NCBI GenBank assembly: GCA_016220085.1
Contig: JACRIN010000042.1
Location: 34,823-98,822 of the forward strand
Source: Planctomycetota bacterium
GTDB taxonomy: Bacteria > Planctomycetota > UBA1135 > GCA-002686595
DNA length: 64,000 bases
Direction of reading: 5' to 3'
The translations under genes were made by a program, and so were the position numbers. The notes under the pieces were generated by a model, which searched no databases, was not told where the DNA came from, and saw only the letters and a program-made list of their open reading frames with translations. Below are positions 16,080 through 25,490 of this stretch, piece after piece; positions within the stretch are counted from its first letter, which is position 1; the number at the start of each line of letters is the position of its first letter.

Positions 16080-17459
16080 TCACAGCGTCGCGCGCACGAC
16101 GTTGCTCACGCGGCACGCCCCGCGTTGGAAGGCTTGGAAGCGCAGGTCGGCGCCGGCGAGGCCGGCGGGAGCGACCCACTGGAAGCTCGCGTGGCCCGCG
16201 CCGTCGGCGGTCGCGGTCGCGAACACGCGCGGCGCGTCCATCGCGAGGCCGAGAGGTTCGCACGTCGCGAGCGTGAAGTAGCCGCGATCGAGCGGGTCGT
16301 CGTGGTCCGCGGCGAGGTACACGATCTGGCCGGGTTCGGCGCCGCCGACGTCGAGCGTGTTGAGCTCGCCCGCGACGCCCGGAACCAGCGCGCTCGCCTG
16401 CAGCGCCGCCGGAGTCAGCAGCACCGTCCGGCCCTGGAAGCTCGACGGCACGTGCGAGGCGAACCCGGCGATCTGGCCGGCCGCGTTGACCCGCAGCGCG
16501 GAGAGCAGGTTCTGCCAGTTGCCGCTCGGCCCGATGTCGGGGATCAGCGGCTCGAGGTCGACCACCGCGCCGCCGGGGTTCCAGAGCACGTCGGCCTGGC
16601 CGTTCGAGTTCGGGGCGTACCCGACGATCCAGCCCGCGTCGTTGATGTCGAGCGCGGCGACATTGAACGGGAAGTGCTGGATGCCGAGATCGGGGAGCTC
16701 GGTCATCCCGTTCGCCGCGGTCCACAGGAACGCGTGTTCGTGGCCGCCGATCGAGCTGGTTCCGACGACGCGACCGTGGTTGTCGAGCGCGCGCGGAAAC
16801 ACCGCGCCCTGGCCGGTCGGGTCGAGGCTGCCGAGCGGGATCAATGCGCCGTGGTCGTAGAGGAACCCGCGCGGGACGCCCGCGGCGTCGACGCGGTAGC
16901 CGACGATCTGCTCGTGGTCGTTGATGTCGGTCGCGCGGCCGAGGTCGGCGACGAAGCTCGGCGTGAGCATCGGATCCCAGACGACGGCCCCCGGAGTTCC
17001 CGCGGGCTGCGCGCCGGCGTAGCCGACGATCCAGCCCGCGTCGTTGATCGCGGTCGGAAACGCGCGGAAGCCCAGCGGCGTCAGGAACTCCTCGCTCACG
17101 CCCGCGCGCCAGCGAAAGCCGCGCGCGAGAAAGCCCGAGAGCTCGCCGAACGAGCCGACGAACGTGCCCGCGTCGTTGACGTCGACGACTTCGAAGCCCT
17201 GCCACACGATCCCGGCGGGCGGCGCGGGAACCACCGTGCGCCGCGGCGACCAGCGGAAGCCCATCGAGTCGAAGAGCGGACCCGAGGTGAAGACCCAGCC
17301 GGTGACGAAACCGGTGTCGGACAGTCCGGCGACCCCGACCGCGGAGCCCGGGACCGCGTCACCGACGTTGGTGATCGTGTACTGCGTGAACTGCGCGTGA
17401 GCGGGGAGCGCGGAGCCCGCGAGGAGGGCGGCCGCGACGAGAGCACATCGTTCGAACAT
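16080..17459 (-). CDS. Secreted HAF-repeat protein
   Basis: A 459-residue protein with a Sec signal (MFERCALVAAALLAGSALPAHA). Residues 23-330 contain repeated HAF-type strings: GLSDTGFVTGWVF, DVNDAGTFVGSF, AINDAGWIVGYAG, DINDHEQIVGY, ALDNHGRVVGTS and DINDAGWIVGYAP, a beta-propeller-like fold seen in extracellular proteins. The C-terminal 110 residues form another beta domain (PGQIVYLAADHDDPLDRGYFT). The biochemical role is unknown. A broken relative lies at 10590-10929. Confidence 0.88.
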   Translation of the reverse strand: MFERCALVAAALLAGSALPAHAQFTQYTITNVGDAVPGSAVGVAGLSDTGFVTGWVFTSGPLFDSMGFRWSPRRTVVPAPPAGIVWQGFEVVDVNDAGTFVGSFGELSGFLARGFRWRAGVSEEFLTPLGFRAFPTAINDAGWIVGYAGAQPAGTPGAVVWDPMLTPSFVADLGRATDINDHEQIVGYRVDAAGVPRGFLYDHGALIPLGSLDPTGQGAVFPRALDNHGRVVGTSSIGGHEHAFLWTAANGMTELPDLGIQHFPFNVAALDINDAGWIVGYAPNSNGQADVLWNPGGAVVDLEPLIPDIGPSGNWQNLLSALRVNAAGQIAGFASHVPSSFQGRTVLLTPAALQASALVPGVAGELNTLDVGGAEPGQIVYLAADHDDPLDRGYFTLATCEPLGLAMDAPRVFATATADGAGHASFQWVAPAGLAGADLRFQAFQRGACRVSNVVRATL

Positions 17460-17677
17460 GGAACTGCCCGCCGGTCGAACACCGCGCGCCGAGCGTCGGA
17501 CGAGTGCGAACGCGCGAGGAACGCGCCGCGGTGATGGAGTGCGTCGTCTGCCGCGACGCGCCTCTCGCTACCGATCTGGACCGCGCTCGCTACCCGCGGT
17601 TTCGGACCTCAACGCATTCGGAACCGGATCGATACGAGCAGCGAGCGCATCCTCCGGCGTCGCCGACGGTCGCCGCG

Positions 17678-18682
17678 TCAACGGATCAGGATGTCCGGCC
17701 GTCCGTCGAGCTCCGGCCACGCGCCCGTCCGCGTCAGAACCTCGCCGCTGGAGAGCAGCGTGTCCTCCGACTTCGTCCCGGAGATCGACGGGTTCCAGCC
17801 GAGCAGTTGGCGCTCGGCGACGCGCCGCGTCTCGCCCGGCGTCACGAGGAAGTCGCGCGCGGCGTAGCCCATCGGCCCGCCCTGGTGATGGAGGCGCCAC
17901 TCGTCGGCGAAACCGGTCTCGCGGTAGACGCGCTGGGCCTCGGCGAAGATCGCGCCGAAGCTCGCGCCCGGCCGCGACGCGGCGTGCAGCGCGCGATCGA
18001 CGGCGACGACCGCGCGGTGGCGTCGCGCGAGCTCGTCGGACAGCGGTCCGAACGACGCGAGTCGCGTCAGGCACACGATCAGTCCATGCCGCTCGGCGCA
18101 GAGCACCGTCATCAACGTGCTCTCGACGCGCTGCGAGGTCGGCGTCGGATGGCGGAAGCGCTCGATCCGTTGATCGGCGGCGATCAGCACCACCGGCGCG
18201 CGGATGCCGCGGACCAGCAGGCGGCCCGTCAGGTCCGCGGCGACCTCGAGCTCGCTCGCGCCGCGGCGAACCTCGCGCATCAGCGCCTCGACCGCTTCCG
18301 CGCTCTCGCGACCGAGCACGCGCACGCGGTCGAGCTCGCGATCGACCAGCGGCGCGCGCAGCGGCTGCACGCAGTCGTCGGGCCAGTCGCACGCGAAGGA
18401 GCCCTCGGGCGGCGCGAACGGCTCCCACCACGGGCGCGCGACGATCTCCCAATCGCTAGCGAATTCCTCCGCGGCGAGGCGCGCGGCCTCGATCGTGTCG
18501 GTCAAGACTTGCTTCTTCGTCGGCGTCCAGAGGAGCGATGCGACGCCGAGCTCGCTCGCGCCGAGCACGTGCACGTCCGCGCCGTCGGCGAGCCACGCGA
18601 CGTTCGCGCGCCGTCGCAGCCAAACGCCGTCGACGCCGCGCTCGGCGACGAACCGCTTCAGTCGCTCTTCCTTTTCAAACAC
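17678..18682 (-). CDS. M24 (aminopeptidase P-like) family protein
   Basis: A 334-residue protein with the pita-bread fold signatures of the M24 family: LHHQGGPMGYAARDFLVTPGE and LLGWNPSISGTKSEDTLL near the C-terminus. The usual five metal ligands (D, D, H, E, E) cannot all be matched, so this subgroup may have lost metallopeptidase activity or use other residues. GTG 18682 is chosen because GGAGA precedes it by about six bases and the conserved sequence begins there (VFEKEERLKRFVAERGVDGVWL). The frame continues upstream as low-complexity arginine-rich sequence. Confidence 0.78.
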   Translation of the reverse strand: MFEKEERLKRFVAERGVDGVWLRRRANVAWLADGADVHVLGASELGVASLLWTPTKKQVLTDTIEAARLAAEEFASDWEIVARPWWEPFAPPEGSFACDWPDDCVQPLRAPLVDRELDRVRVLGRESAEAVEALMREVRRGASELEVAADLTGRLLVRGIRAPVVLIAADQRIERFRHPTPTSQRVESTLMTVLCAERHGLIVCLTRLASFGPLSDELARRHRAVVAVDRALHAASRPGASFGAIFAEAQRVYRETGFADEWRLHHQGGPMGYAARDFLVTPGETRRVAERQLLGWNPSISGTKSEDTLLSSGEVLTRTGAWPELDGRPDILIR

Positions 18683-18852
18683 GACAAGTCTCCGTGCGGA
18701 GCGGGCCTCGCGAGAGTGCCCGCGCGCTCCGCGGCGCGCGGGCAAGCGACTCCCGACGCGCTCCGCGGCGTACGTCGAGACGACGGCGTGCCGCGAGTGA
18801 GAACGCGAGGGGCGGGCCCGCCTCCGTATGCTAGTGTCTCGGGTTCTACCGA

Positions 18853-19452
18853 ATGGTTCCAATGGCGAACAGCGGACGGAAGCAGAGCGGCGCCCCGGCG
18901 CGCCGGAGCAGACCGATGAGTCAGAACGACGCGGGAAAAGGCGAGCGCGATCACCTCGACAAGGTGCGCGACATCCTGTTCGGCGAGCAGGTGCGCACGG
19001 CGGACAAGCGCTTCGCTAAGATCGAGGCGCAGCTCGCGAAGGACCTCAACGAGGTCAAGAGCGACATGGCGAAGCGGCTGGAGTCGCTCGAGCAGTTCGC
19101 GAAGAAGGAGATCGAGGCGCTCGCCAAGCGCACGAAGGAAGAGCAGGCCGACGCGTCAGGCTCGCTGCGCGAGCTCGCGAAGGAGGTCGCCGAACTGACC
19201 AAGGCGTTCGAGAAGCGCACCGCCGCGCTCGCGAGCGACCACCAGAAGGCGATCGCCGAGCTGCGCCAGCAGTTGCTCGACCAGACCAAGACGCTGCGCG
19301 CGGAGATCGACGCGAAGACGACCGACCTCTCGACCGAGATCGTCGAGGAGCGCCAGGAAGTCGACAACACGAAAGTCGATCGCGCTGCGCTGTCGGCGCT
19401 CTTCGCCGACCTCGCGATGCGGCTGTCGGACAAGAAGTCCGCGAAGGCGTGA
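18853..19452 (+). CDS. Coiled-coil protein, first gene of a GTPase operon
   Basis: A 199-residue, highly charged protein predicted to be nearly all coiled coil from about residue 35 (HLDKVRDILFGEQVRTADKR, then long EAQLAKDL, KRLESLEQFAKKEIEAL and AELRQQLLDQTKTLRAEI heptads). There are no membrane segments and no catalytic motif. It is followed within 31 bases by a membrane protein and a small GTPase, so it is likely a structural partner of that pair. The start could also be ATG 18862 or 18916. TATGCT at 18825 is a possible -10. Confidence 0.78.
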   Translation: MVPMANSGRKQSGAPARRSRPMSQNDAGKGERDHLDKVRDILFGEQVRTADKRFAKIEAQLAKDLNEVKSDMAKRLESLEQFAKKEIEALAKRTKEEQADASGSLRELAKEVAELTKAFEKRTAALASDHQKAIAELRQQLLDQTKTLRAEIDAKTTDLSTEIVEERQEVDNTKVDRAALSALFADLAMRLSDKKSAKA

Positions 19453-19482
19453 TTCCACCCCGCGCGGATGCGCGGGGAACGC

Positions 19483-21180
19483 ATGAGCGAGAGTCCTGAG
19501 TCGGAGTCGGCGCGCGAGCAAGAGCTCGACCTGGTGCGCCGCATCCTGCTCGGCCGCGAGCAGGAAGAACTCGCGCGCCTCGAGCGACGCGTCGACGAGC
19601 TCAAGCCGGACGCCGAAGACGTCGGACGAGTCCTCCCCGACGCGATCCGCATCGAGACGAAGCGCGGCGATCGTCTCGCGCGCTCGCTCGCGCCGGCGGT
19701 CGAAACTGCGGTGCAGGAATCGGTGCGGCGCAACCCCAAGGCGCTCGCCGACGCGATCTTCCCGATCATCGGGCCCGCGATCCGCAACTCGGTCGAGGCG
19801 ATGCTCGCCGCGATGGTCGATCGCCTGAACCGCGCGGTCGATCATTCGCTCAGCCCCCGCTCGATCGGCTGGCGCTTCGAGGCGTGGCGCACAAATCGCT
19901 CGTTCGGCGAGATCGTGCTGCTGAAGAGCTTGGTGTACCGCGTCGAGCAGGCGCTGCTCCTGCGCACGGACTCCGGCTTGCTCGTCAAGCACGTCGCGCA
20001 CCCCGCGGTCGTCGCCCAGGACCCCGATCTAGTCGCGGGAATGCTCTCGGCGATCAACGACTTCGTCGGCGACTCGTTCGCGAAGGGCAGCGACCAGGCG
20101 CTCGAGCACGTCGAGTACGCCGACAAGACGCTGGAGCTCGTGCGCGGCCCGCGCTTGACGCTCGCGGTGCACGTGCGCGGTCAGGCGCCGCGCGAGCTGC
20201 GGCTCAGGATGCAGGCGTTGCTCGAGGAGCTGCACACCAAGCTCGCCGAGCTCGAAGGCGAGAACGCGAGCGACGACACGATTGCCGCGGACGTCGAGCC
20301 GCTGCTCGCTCGCGCGCTCGAAGCGCAGGAACGCGAGCAGGCGAAGAAGTCGAGCGCGATGTTCGTCGTCCTGGCGCTGGTTTGCACCGCGTTGGTGCTG
20401 TTCGGCGTGTGGGGCGTGCTGACGCGCGCTCGTCGCGCGGAGCGCTTCGAGCTGCTCTCGAACGCGCTGCGCACCGAACCGGGGTACGTCGTGCTCGCCG
20501 CGGAGCGCGACGGAGAGCGGATGAGCTTCGACGGCCTGCGCGATCCGCTCGCGCGCACGCCCGAGGAACTCGCTCAGGCCGCGGCGCTCGAGCTCGAAGG
20601 CGCGAGCTTCTCGTTCGAGCCGTACGCGTCGCTCGACGCGCCGATCGTCGCGAAACGAGTGCTCGCGGCGCTCGCGCCGCCGCCGGGCGTCGAGACTACG
20701 ATCGCCGGCGAGCGGGTCGTGCTGACCGGCCGCGCGCCGCACGCGTGGCTCGTGCTCGCGCGCTCGCTCGCGACCGCGTTCGGCGACGCGACCCGGCTCG
20801 ACACGAGCGCGCTGGTCGACATCGAGCTCGAAGCCGTGCGCCGTGCGGCCGCCGCGCTCGACGGTCGGGTCTCGTGGGGCGCGTCTGGGCCGAGCAGCGG
20901 CGAAGCGCCGACGCAGTCGACGCTCGACACGTTGCGCTCGGAGCTGGAGCAGCTCGATCGCCTCGCGCGCGCGGCAGACGTCGACGTCGCGGTCCGCATC
21001 GTCACCTCGGGCTCGCCGAGCACCACCGAGCTCGCCGCGCCGTTCGCTCGCTCGCGCTTCGAGCGCTGCAAGCTCGACTTCGTCGTCATCGGCGCCGACG
21101 CGGTGCACGGCGGCAAGCTGTGGGCGCTGAACCCCGGCTCGTTCGGTTGCGAGCTCGCGGTCGTCGGAGGCAGGCCGTGA
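19483..21180 (+). CDS. Membrane protein with cytoplasmic helical and C-terminal OmpA-like region
   Basis: A 565-residue protein. The N-terminal 280 residues are soluble, with LVRRILLGREQEEL matching the DILFGEQ string of the preceding coiled-coil protein, and a helical stretch LFPIIGPAI-like (AIFPIIGPAIRNSV). A single strong transmembrane helix follows (SSAMFVVLALVCTALVLFGV, about residues 288-307). The C-terminal 250 residues are beta/alpha with BON/OmpA-like elements. The stop overlaps the GTPase start, so translation is coupled. ATG 19468 is an alternative start. The function, perhaps a membrane anchor for a GTPase-controlled assembly, is inferred from context. Confidence 0.75.
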   Translation: MSESPESESAREQELDLVRRILLGREQEELARLERRVDELKPDAEDVGRVLPDAIRIETKRGDRLARSLAPAVETAVQESVRRNPKALADAIFPIIGPAIRNSVEAMLAAMVDRLNRAVDHSLSPRSIGWRFEAWRTNRSFGEIVLLKSLVYRVEQALLLRTDSGLLVKHVAHPAVVAQDPDLVAGMLSAINDFVGDSFAKGSDQALEHVEYADKTLELVRGPRLTLAVHVRGQAPRELRLRMQALLEELHTKLAELEGENASDDTIAADVEPLLARALEAQEREQAKKSSAMFVVLALVCTALVLFGVWGVLTRARRAERFELLSNALRTEPGYVVLAAERDGERMSFDGLRDPLARTPEELAQAAALELEGASFSFEPYASLDAPIVAKRVLAALAPPPGVETTIAGERVVLTGRAPHAWLVLARSLATAFGDATRLDTSALVDIELEAVRRAAAALDGRVSWGASGPSSGEAPTQSTLDTLRSELEQLDRLARAADVDVAVRIVTSGSPSTTELAAPFARSRFERCKLDFVVIGADAVHGGKLWALNPGSFGCELAVVGGRP

Positions 21181-21683
21181 GCCCGATGCGCGCGAAGGTC
21201 TGCATGCTCGGCACGTTCGCCGTCGGCAAGACGAGCCTGGTGCAGCGCTTCGTCAAGAGCCTCTTCAGCGAGCGCTACCAGACGACGATCGGCGTGCAGA
21301 TCGACAAGAAGGAGCTCGTGCTCGACGGTCGCGCGCTGACGATCATGTTGTGGGACCTCTACGGCGAGGACGAGTTCCAGAAGCTCAACGAATCGTTCCT
21401 GCGCGGCGCGCACGGCTGCCTGTTCGTCGCCGACGGGACGCGCGCGGCGACTCTGGCGGCGACGCTCGAGCTCGCGCAGCGCTTCGAAGCCGTCGTCGGC
21501 GGCGTGCCGCGGCTCCTCTTGATCAACAAGCGCGACCTCGGCGAGCAGTGGGAGCTCGGCGACGACGAGCTCGCGAAGCTCGCGGCGAGCGGCTGGGACG
21601 TCCTCCTGACCAGCGCGAAGACCGGGGCGAACGTCGAAGCCGCGTTCGAGCGGCTCGGCCGGGCGATCCTGGCGCGCGCGTGA
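21177..21683 (+). CDS. Rab/Ras-like small GTPase
   Basis: A 168-residue G-domain protein. G1 is LGTFAVGKTS, the switch I region is RYQTTIGVQ, G3 is LWDLYGEDEF, G4 is INKRDLG and G5 is TSAKTGAN. It resembles eukaryote-like small GTPases found in several bacterial phyla. GTG 21177 overlaps the preceding stop (GTGA) and has GGAGG six bases upstream; ATG 21186 is the alternative. With the coiled-coil and membrane proteins it makes a three-gene operon. Confidence 0.88.
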   Translation: MSPMRAKVCMLGTFAVGKTSLVQRFVKSLFSERYQTTIGVQIDKKELVLDGRALTIMLWDLYGEDEFQKLNESFLRGAHGCLFVADGTRAATLAATLELAQRFEAVVGGVPRLLLINKRDLGEQWELGDDELAKLAASGWDVLLTSAKTGANVEAAFERLGRAILARA

Positions 21684-21772
21684 GCTCCGCATGCGGACGA
21701 AGCGCGAGCTCGCGGCGACTGAACGAACGGTGAGGCGCCTCGCCGCCGCCGGCGGGTAGTCTCCAGCACGCC

Positions 21773-23026
21773 ATGGCCGACTCGATCGCCGACGCGCTGC
21801 TCGCGAAGCTCCAGTGGGCCGTCCTCGAGGCGCTCGACGACGGTCGTTGGCGCATGCACGGCGCAGCGCCGGTCTGGCTCTCGGCGCGAACGAGTGAGCT
21901 CGCTCCCGACGACTTGCCTCCGTTCCTGGAGAGCTTCCTCGCCGAAGCGCGCGAGCACTGGTCGACGGGCCGCAGCGAGCCGCTGCGTTCGTTGATGTGG
22001 CGCGAGGTGACGTCCGACGGTCGCGAATGGCCGCTGCAGGCGAGCGCCTTGGTGCTCGGCGGTCATCCCCGGAGCGAACGCCGAGACGAAAGCGCGGCCG
22101 AGCGCCGTGCAGCACGCCGTGGAGAGCGCGGCGACGAGCGCGGCGGCGAATGCGACAGCGAGCGACACGGCGAACGACACGGCGAACGACAAGACGACCC
22201 CGTTGACGAGCTTCCGGGCGAGCGCCGGTTCGTGTTCGTCGAGTGGCTCGACGAGCGTTACGCCGAGCTGCGCGCGATCCTGCAGCGCGCGCGGGCGACG
22301 ACGCTGGAGTTCGAATCGCTGCATCGCGAGATCCTGAAGAAGGAAGTGCTGCTGCACTGCATCGTGCACGACCTGAAGAGCCCGCTCGCGGGCATCGTCG
22401 GGACTCTGTCGCTGCTGAAGGACGGCGAGAACGATCCCGCGCGGTCGAGGCTGCTCGAGCTCGCGCTCGAGTCATCGCGCAAGCAAGAGGTGATGATCCG
22501 TCAGGTGCTCGACGTCTTCGCGAGCGAGCTCGAATCGATCCAGAGCTTCACCGATGACCCGAAGGCCGCGCCGGACCTGGTCGAGTGCGTGCGCTCGGTC
22601 TTGCAGGTCTACGCTCCGGTCTTCCAACGCCGGTCGGTCGCGCTGGTCTGTCGCGCGATCGCGGCGCGGCGCGAGCCGTTGCCGGTCGTCGGCCGCGCGG
22701 ACCGGCTCGAGCGCGTGCTCGCGAACCTCCTCGAGAACGCGCTGCGCTACAGCTCGTCGGGCGACGCGGTCGAGCTCGAGTTCGAGGACCTCGCGGACTA
22801 CGTCGAGCTGCGCGTCGACGATCGCGGCCCCGGCGTGCCCGAGGCGATTCGGGCGACGCTGTTCCGCAAGTTCGTGCAGAGCGGTCCGTCGCGCGGCGTC
22901 GCGGGGCTCGGGCTCTTCTACTGCGAGACCACCGTCGAGCAGTGGGGCGGCGCGATCGCGTACCAGCCGCGCTCGCCGCGCGGGTCGAGCTTCCGGCTGC
23001 GCCTCGCGAAGCCCGCGCGCGCGTAG
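21773..23026 (+). CDS. Sensor histidine kinase
   Basis: A 417-residue soluble kinase. Residues 1-160 are a variable input region with a low-complexity, glutamate/arginine-rich stretch at about 103-145 (ERHGERHGERQDD, encoded by 12-bp repeats near 22165). The H-box is LHCIVHDLKSPLAGIVG, the N-box NLLENALRYSS, G1 VDDRGPGVPE, and G2 GVAGLGLFYC. No transmembrane helix is seen. The probable partner is the response regulator at 23285, encoded convergently. It lies 89 bases after the GTPase gene. Confidence 0.88.
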   Translation: MADSIADALLAKLQWAVLEALDDGRWRMHGAAPVWLSARTSELAPDDLPPFLESFLAEAREHWSTGRSEPLRSLMWREVTSDGREWPLQASALVLGGHPRSERRDESAAERRAARRGERGDERGGECDSERHGERHGERQDDPVDELPGERRFVFVEWLDERYAELRAILQRARATTLEFESLHREILKKEVLLHCIVHDLKSPLAGIVGTLSLLKDGENDPARSRLLELALESSRKQEVMIRQVLDVFASELESIQSFTDDPKAAPDLVECVRSVLQVYAPVFQRRSVALVCRAIAARREPLPVVGRADRLERVLANLLENALRYSSSGDAVELEFEDLADYVELRVDDRGPGVPEAIRATLFRKFVQSGPSRGVAGLGLFYCETTVEQWGGAIAYQPRSPRGSSFRLRLAKPARA

Positions 23027-23194
23027 CCGTGGAAACGGGAGGAGCGCGCCGCACGACGCGCTCCTCGGAAACACCCTCTACGAGGATCGGAAGAGGTTTG
23101 CGACCCCGCCTTGGGCCGGACTCGGGCGAACCGAGCCGAGGAGGACTCGCGGACCACTTGCGTGGCCCGCGGCCTGACCCTCTTGAAGTGCACC

Positions 23195-23226
23195 GAGCGC
23201 GCGAGAGTGGGATTGCTCGCGCGCCC
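23195..23226. terminator. Hairpin between convergent kinase and regulator genes
   Basis: GAGCGCGCGAG (23195-23205) pairs with CTCGCGCGCCC (23216-23226), ten of eleven positions, across a ten-base loop. Placed between two 3' ends, it could stop transcription from both sides. Confidence 0.55.
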
Positions 23227-23284
23227 GAGCGCGGACCACGTTAGGGACGAGCGTCGCGCCGGCGACTTACGGCTCCGATAGTCA

Positions 23285-23995
23285 CTACCCGATCTGCGGC
23301 AAGCGGCGGACGGCGCGGTAGCCCTTGCCCTGGACCGTCTGGATCAACGGCCGGCCGTGGCGGTCGAGCTTCTTGCGCAACCGACCGAGATGGACGTCGA
23401 GCACGTTCGTTTCGGGATCGAACGTGATGTCCCAGACGTCGCGCAGGAGCTCCTCGCGGCTGACGACCTCGCCGTTCGCGCGCACCAGCGCCATCAGCAG
23501 ATCGTACTCGCGCGGCGAGATCGGCACCGACACGCCGCCGCGCTCGACCTTGCGGCGCGCGGTGTCGACACGCAGGTCTCCGAACTCGATCGGGGAGAGC
23601 CCGCGGCGGCGGCGGAGCACCGTCTCGATCCGGACGATCAGCTCCTCGTACTCGATCGGCTTGATCAGGTAGTCGTCCGCGCCGAGCCGCAGGCCTTTCA
23701 CGCGGTCCGCGACGGTCTCGCGCGAGCTCGCGAAGATCACCGGCGTCTCGCTGCCGGCCTCGCGGATGTCGAGCAGGAAGTCCCAGCCCGACGCGCCAGG
23801 CAGGTTCACGTCGAGCAGGATCAAGTCGAAAGTGCCGGCAGGCTCGCGGCGGAGCGCTTCGAGCGCGTTTTCGGCGCTGCGGACGCCGGTGCTCTGCATG
23901 CCGGCCTTCTCGAGCGCGGCGCGGGTGAAGGCGACGAACGCCTCGTCGTCGTCGACGATCAACAGGCGACGGGCGGGGGCTTTGGACGAAGTCAC
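23285..23995 (-). CDS. OmpR/PhoB-type response regulator
   Basis: A 236-residue protein. Receiver domain: LLIVDDDEAFVAF with the acidic pocket, LILLDVNLPGASGWDF with the phospho-acceptor aspartate, and DDYLIKPIEYEEL with the conserved lysine. The C-terminal winged helix has ISPREYDLLMALVRANGEVV and DVHLGRLRKKLD followed by IQTVQGKGYRA. It would bind DNA as a dimer when phosphorylated. GTG 23995 is the likely start. The kinase gene at 21773 is the obvious partner although it lies on the other strand. Confidence 0.92.
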   Translation of the reverse strand: MTSSKAPARRLLIVDDDEAFVAFTRAALEKAGMQSTGVRSAENALEALRREPAGTFDLILLDVNLPGASGWDFLLDIREAGSETPVIFASSRETVADRVKGLRLGADDYLIKPIEYEELIVRIETVLRRRRGLSPIEFGDLRVDTARRKVERGGVSVPISPREYDLLMALVRANGEVVSREELLRDVWDITFDPETNVLDVHLGRLRKKLDRHGRPLIQTVQGKGYRAVRRLPQIG

Positions 23996-24367
23996 GTGAG
24001 GGAATCCAATCGTGAGGTGAGACGGACGGAGCTCGCGGACTCTGCACGCGTCGATACCACTGGCACGCCGCGCCCTTCGCGGCGCGTGGTCGGTACTAAA
24101 CGACTTGTGTTCGTGTGCTCGACGGTAGGCATGCAGAATCCTCGCGCAGGCTCGGTCTGCCGCCGCTCGTTCGCTTCCTGGCCGAAGCGGGCGATCCGGT
24201 GTGTCTGACCCTTCCGAAGGGTACCGGTTCCCGGGTCCGCGGTCTTCGGGCCGCGGACCTTTTGCCGTCGACGCGCGCGGCGACAGCGTGACAGCGCGAC
24301 GCGCGTTGCGCGCGACGGTGATAGCATCCGACGAGAGCGTCCGACGCGACCTCGAGGAACCGACCCC
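23996..24367. other. Divergent intergenic region
   Basis: About 370 bases between the regulator start and the thioredoxin-like gene start. It presumably contains both promoters: TTTAGT on the minus strand near 24095 and GATAGCAT on the plus strand near 24320 are possible -10 boxes. No gene is seen. Confidence 0.4.
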
Positions 24368-25453
24368 ATGCTCCACGTGTCTCGTCTCGTCCTCCTCGCG
24401 TTCGCGTGTTTCGCTTCTGCACCAAGCGTGCGCGCGCGGATGTCGTTCTCGGCGGATCGGACCGCCGAACAGATCGTCGCCGACGCGACCGTCGCTCAGC
24501 GTGCGCTCGCCGAAGCCGGGCGCCTCGGCGGCAAGACCAGCGCGGGGTTCAAGGCGTCGGCGCGGCACCTCTGCGCGCTCGTCGGCGAGCTGCGCACCGT
24601 CGACCCCGCGCACGCGGAACTCGCGCGTTGGCTGCCGCGGCGTTGGGAACTCTTGACGCAGGTGCTCGGCGAAGCGAGCGCGGTCGATGCGGAGCTCGTC
24701 GAGCTCTTGGCGAAGGAGCCGAACGGCGCACTCGATTGGCCGGCGCGCTCGATGCTGGTGCGCGCGCGGATGGAGCTCGCCCGCGGCTCCGCCGACAGTG
24801 CGGTCGCGCGCCTCGGCGAGGCGTTCGAGGACGTCGTGAAGCGCTACGGCGACAAACCCGAGATCGCGGATCTCTTCTTCGACTACGCGGAATCGCGTCG
24901 CGACGACCCGAAGCTCCATGCGTCGCTGATGAAGCGCTTCGTCGAGAAGTTCCCGAAGCACAAGGAGGCTGTGAAGGCGCGAGAGCGGGCCGAGCAGCTC
25001 GGGCGCGTCGGCTCGGAGTTCGTCCTGGAGTTCAAGGACGCGCTGACCGGCAAGCAAGTCGCGACCAAGGACCTGCGCGGCAAGGTGCTCGTCGTCGACT
25101 TCTGGGCGACGTGGTGCGCGCCGTGCATGCGCGACATGCCGCGGATGAAGAGCCTCTACGCGAAGTACGAGGAGCAGGGCGTCGAGTTCCTCGGCGTCAG
25201 CCTCGACAAACCCGAGGCCGAAGGCGGCCTGCAGGCGTTGCTCAACGTGTGCGAGTCGCAGGGCATGACCTGGCCGCAGTACTACCAAGGCAACTACTGG
25301 CAGAGCGAGTTCTCGAGCTCGTGGGGCATCCGCAGGATCCCCGCGGTCTTCCTCGTCGACTTCGAGGGCAAGCTCGTGACGACGTCCGCGCGCGGACAGC
25401 TCGAGACATTGATCCCGCAGGAACTCGAACGGGCGAAGGCCGCGAAGAAGTGA
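24368..25453 (+). CDS. Exported TlpA/ResA-like thioredoxin
   Basis: A 361-residue protein with a signal peptide (MLHVSRLVLLAFACFASAPSVRA), a helical TPR-like region (residues 40-215), and a C-terminal thioredoxin domain: DLRGKVLVVDFWATWCAPCMRDMPRM with the CAPC active site, VEFLGVSLDKPEAEGG, and the cis-proline segment RRIPAVFLVDFEG. It is likely an extracytoplasmic thiol reductase for cytochrome or protein thiols. The helical insertion before the domain is common in planctomycete TlpA-like proteins. The flavoprotein gene follows after 37 bases. Confidence 0.88.
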   Translation: MLHVSRLVLLAFACFASAPSVRARMSFSADRTAEQIVADATVAQRALAEAGRLGGKTSAGFKASARHLCALVGELRTVDPAHAELARWLPRRWELLTQVLGEASAVDAELVELLAKEPNGALDWPARSMLVRARMELARGSADSAVARLGEAFEDVVKRYGDKPEIADLFFDYAESRRDDPKLHASLMKRFVEKFPKHKEAVKARERAEQLGRVGSEFVLEFKDALTGKQVATKDLRGKVLVVDFWATWCAPCMRDMPRMKSLYAKYEEQGVEFLGVSLDKPEAEGGLQALLNVCESQGMTWPQYYQGNYWQSEFSSSWGIRRIPAVFLVDFEGKLVTTSARGQLETLIPQELERAKAAKK

Positions 25454-25490
25454 TCCGGGGCGTGCGCGCGTCTTCGACGCAGGAGTTCGG

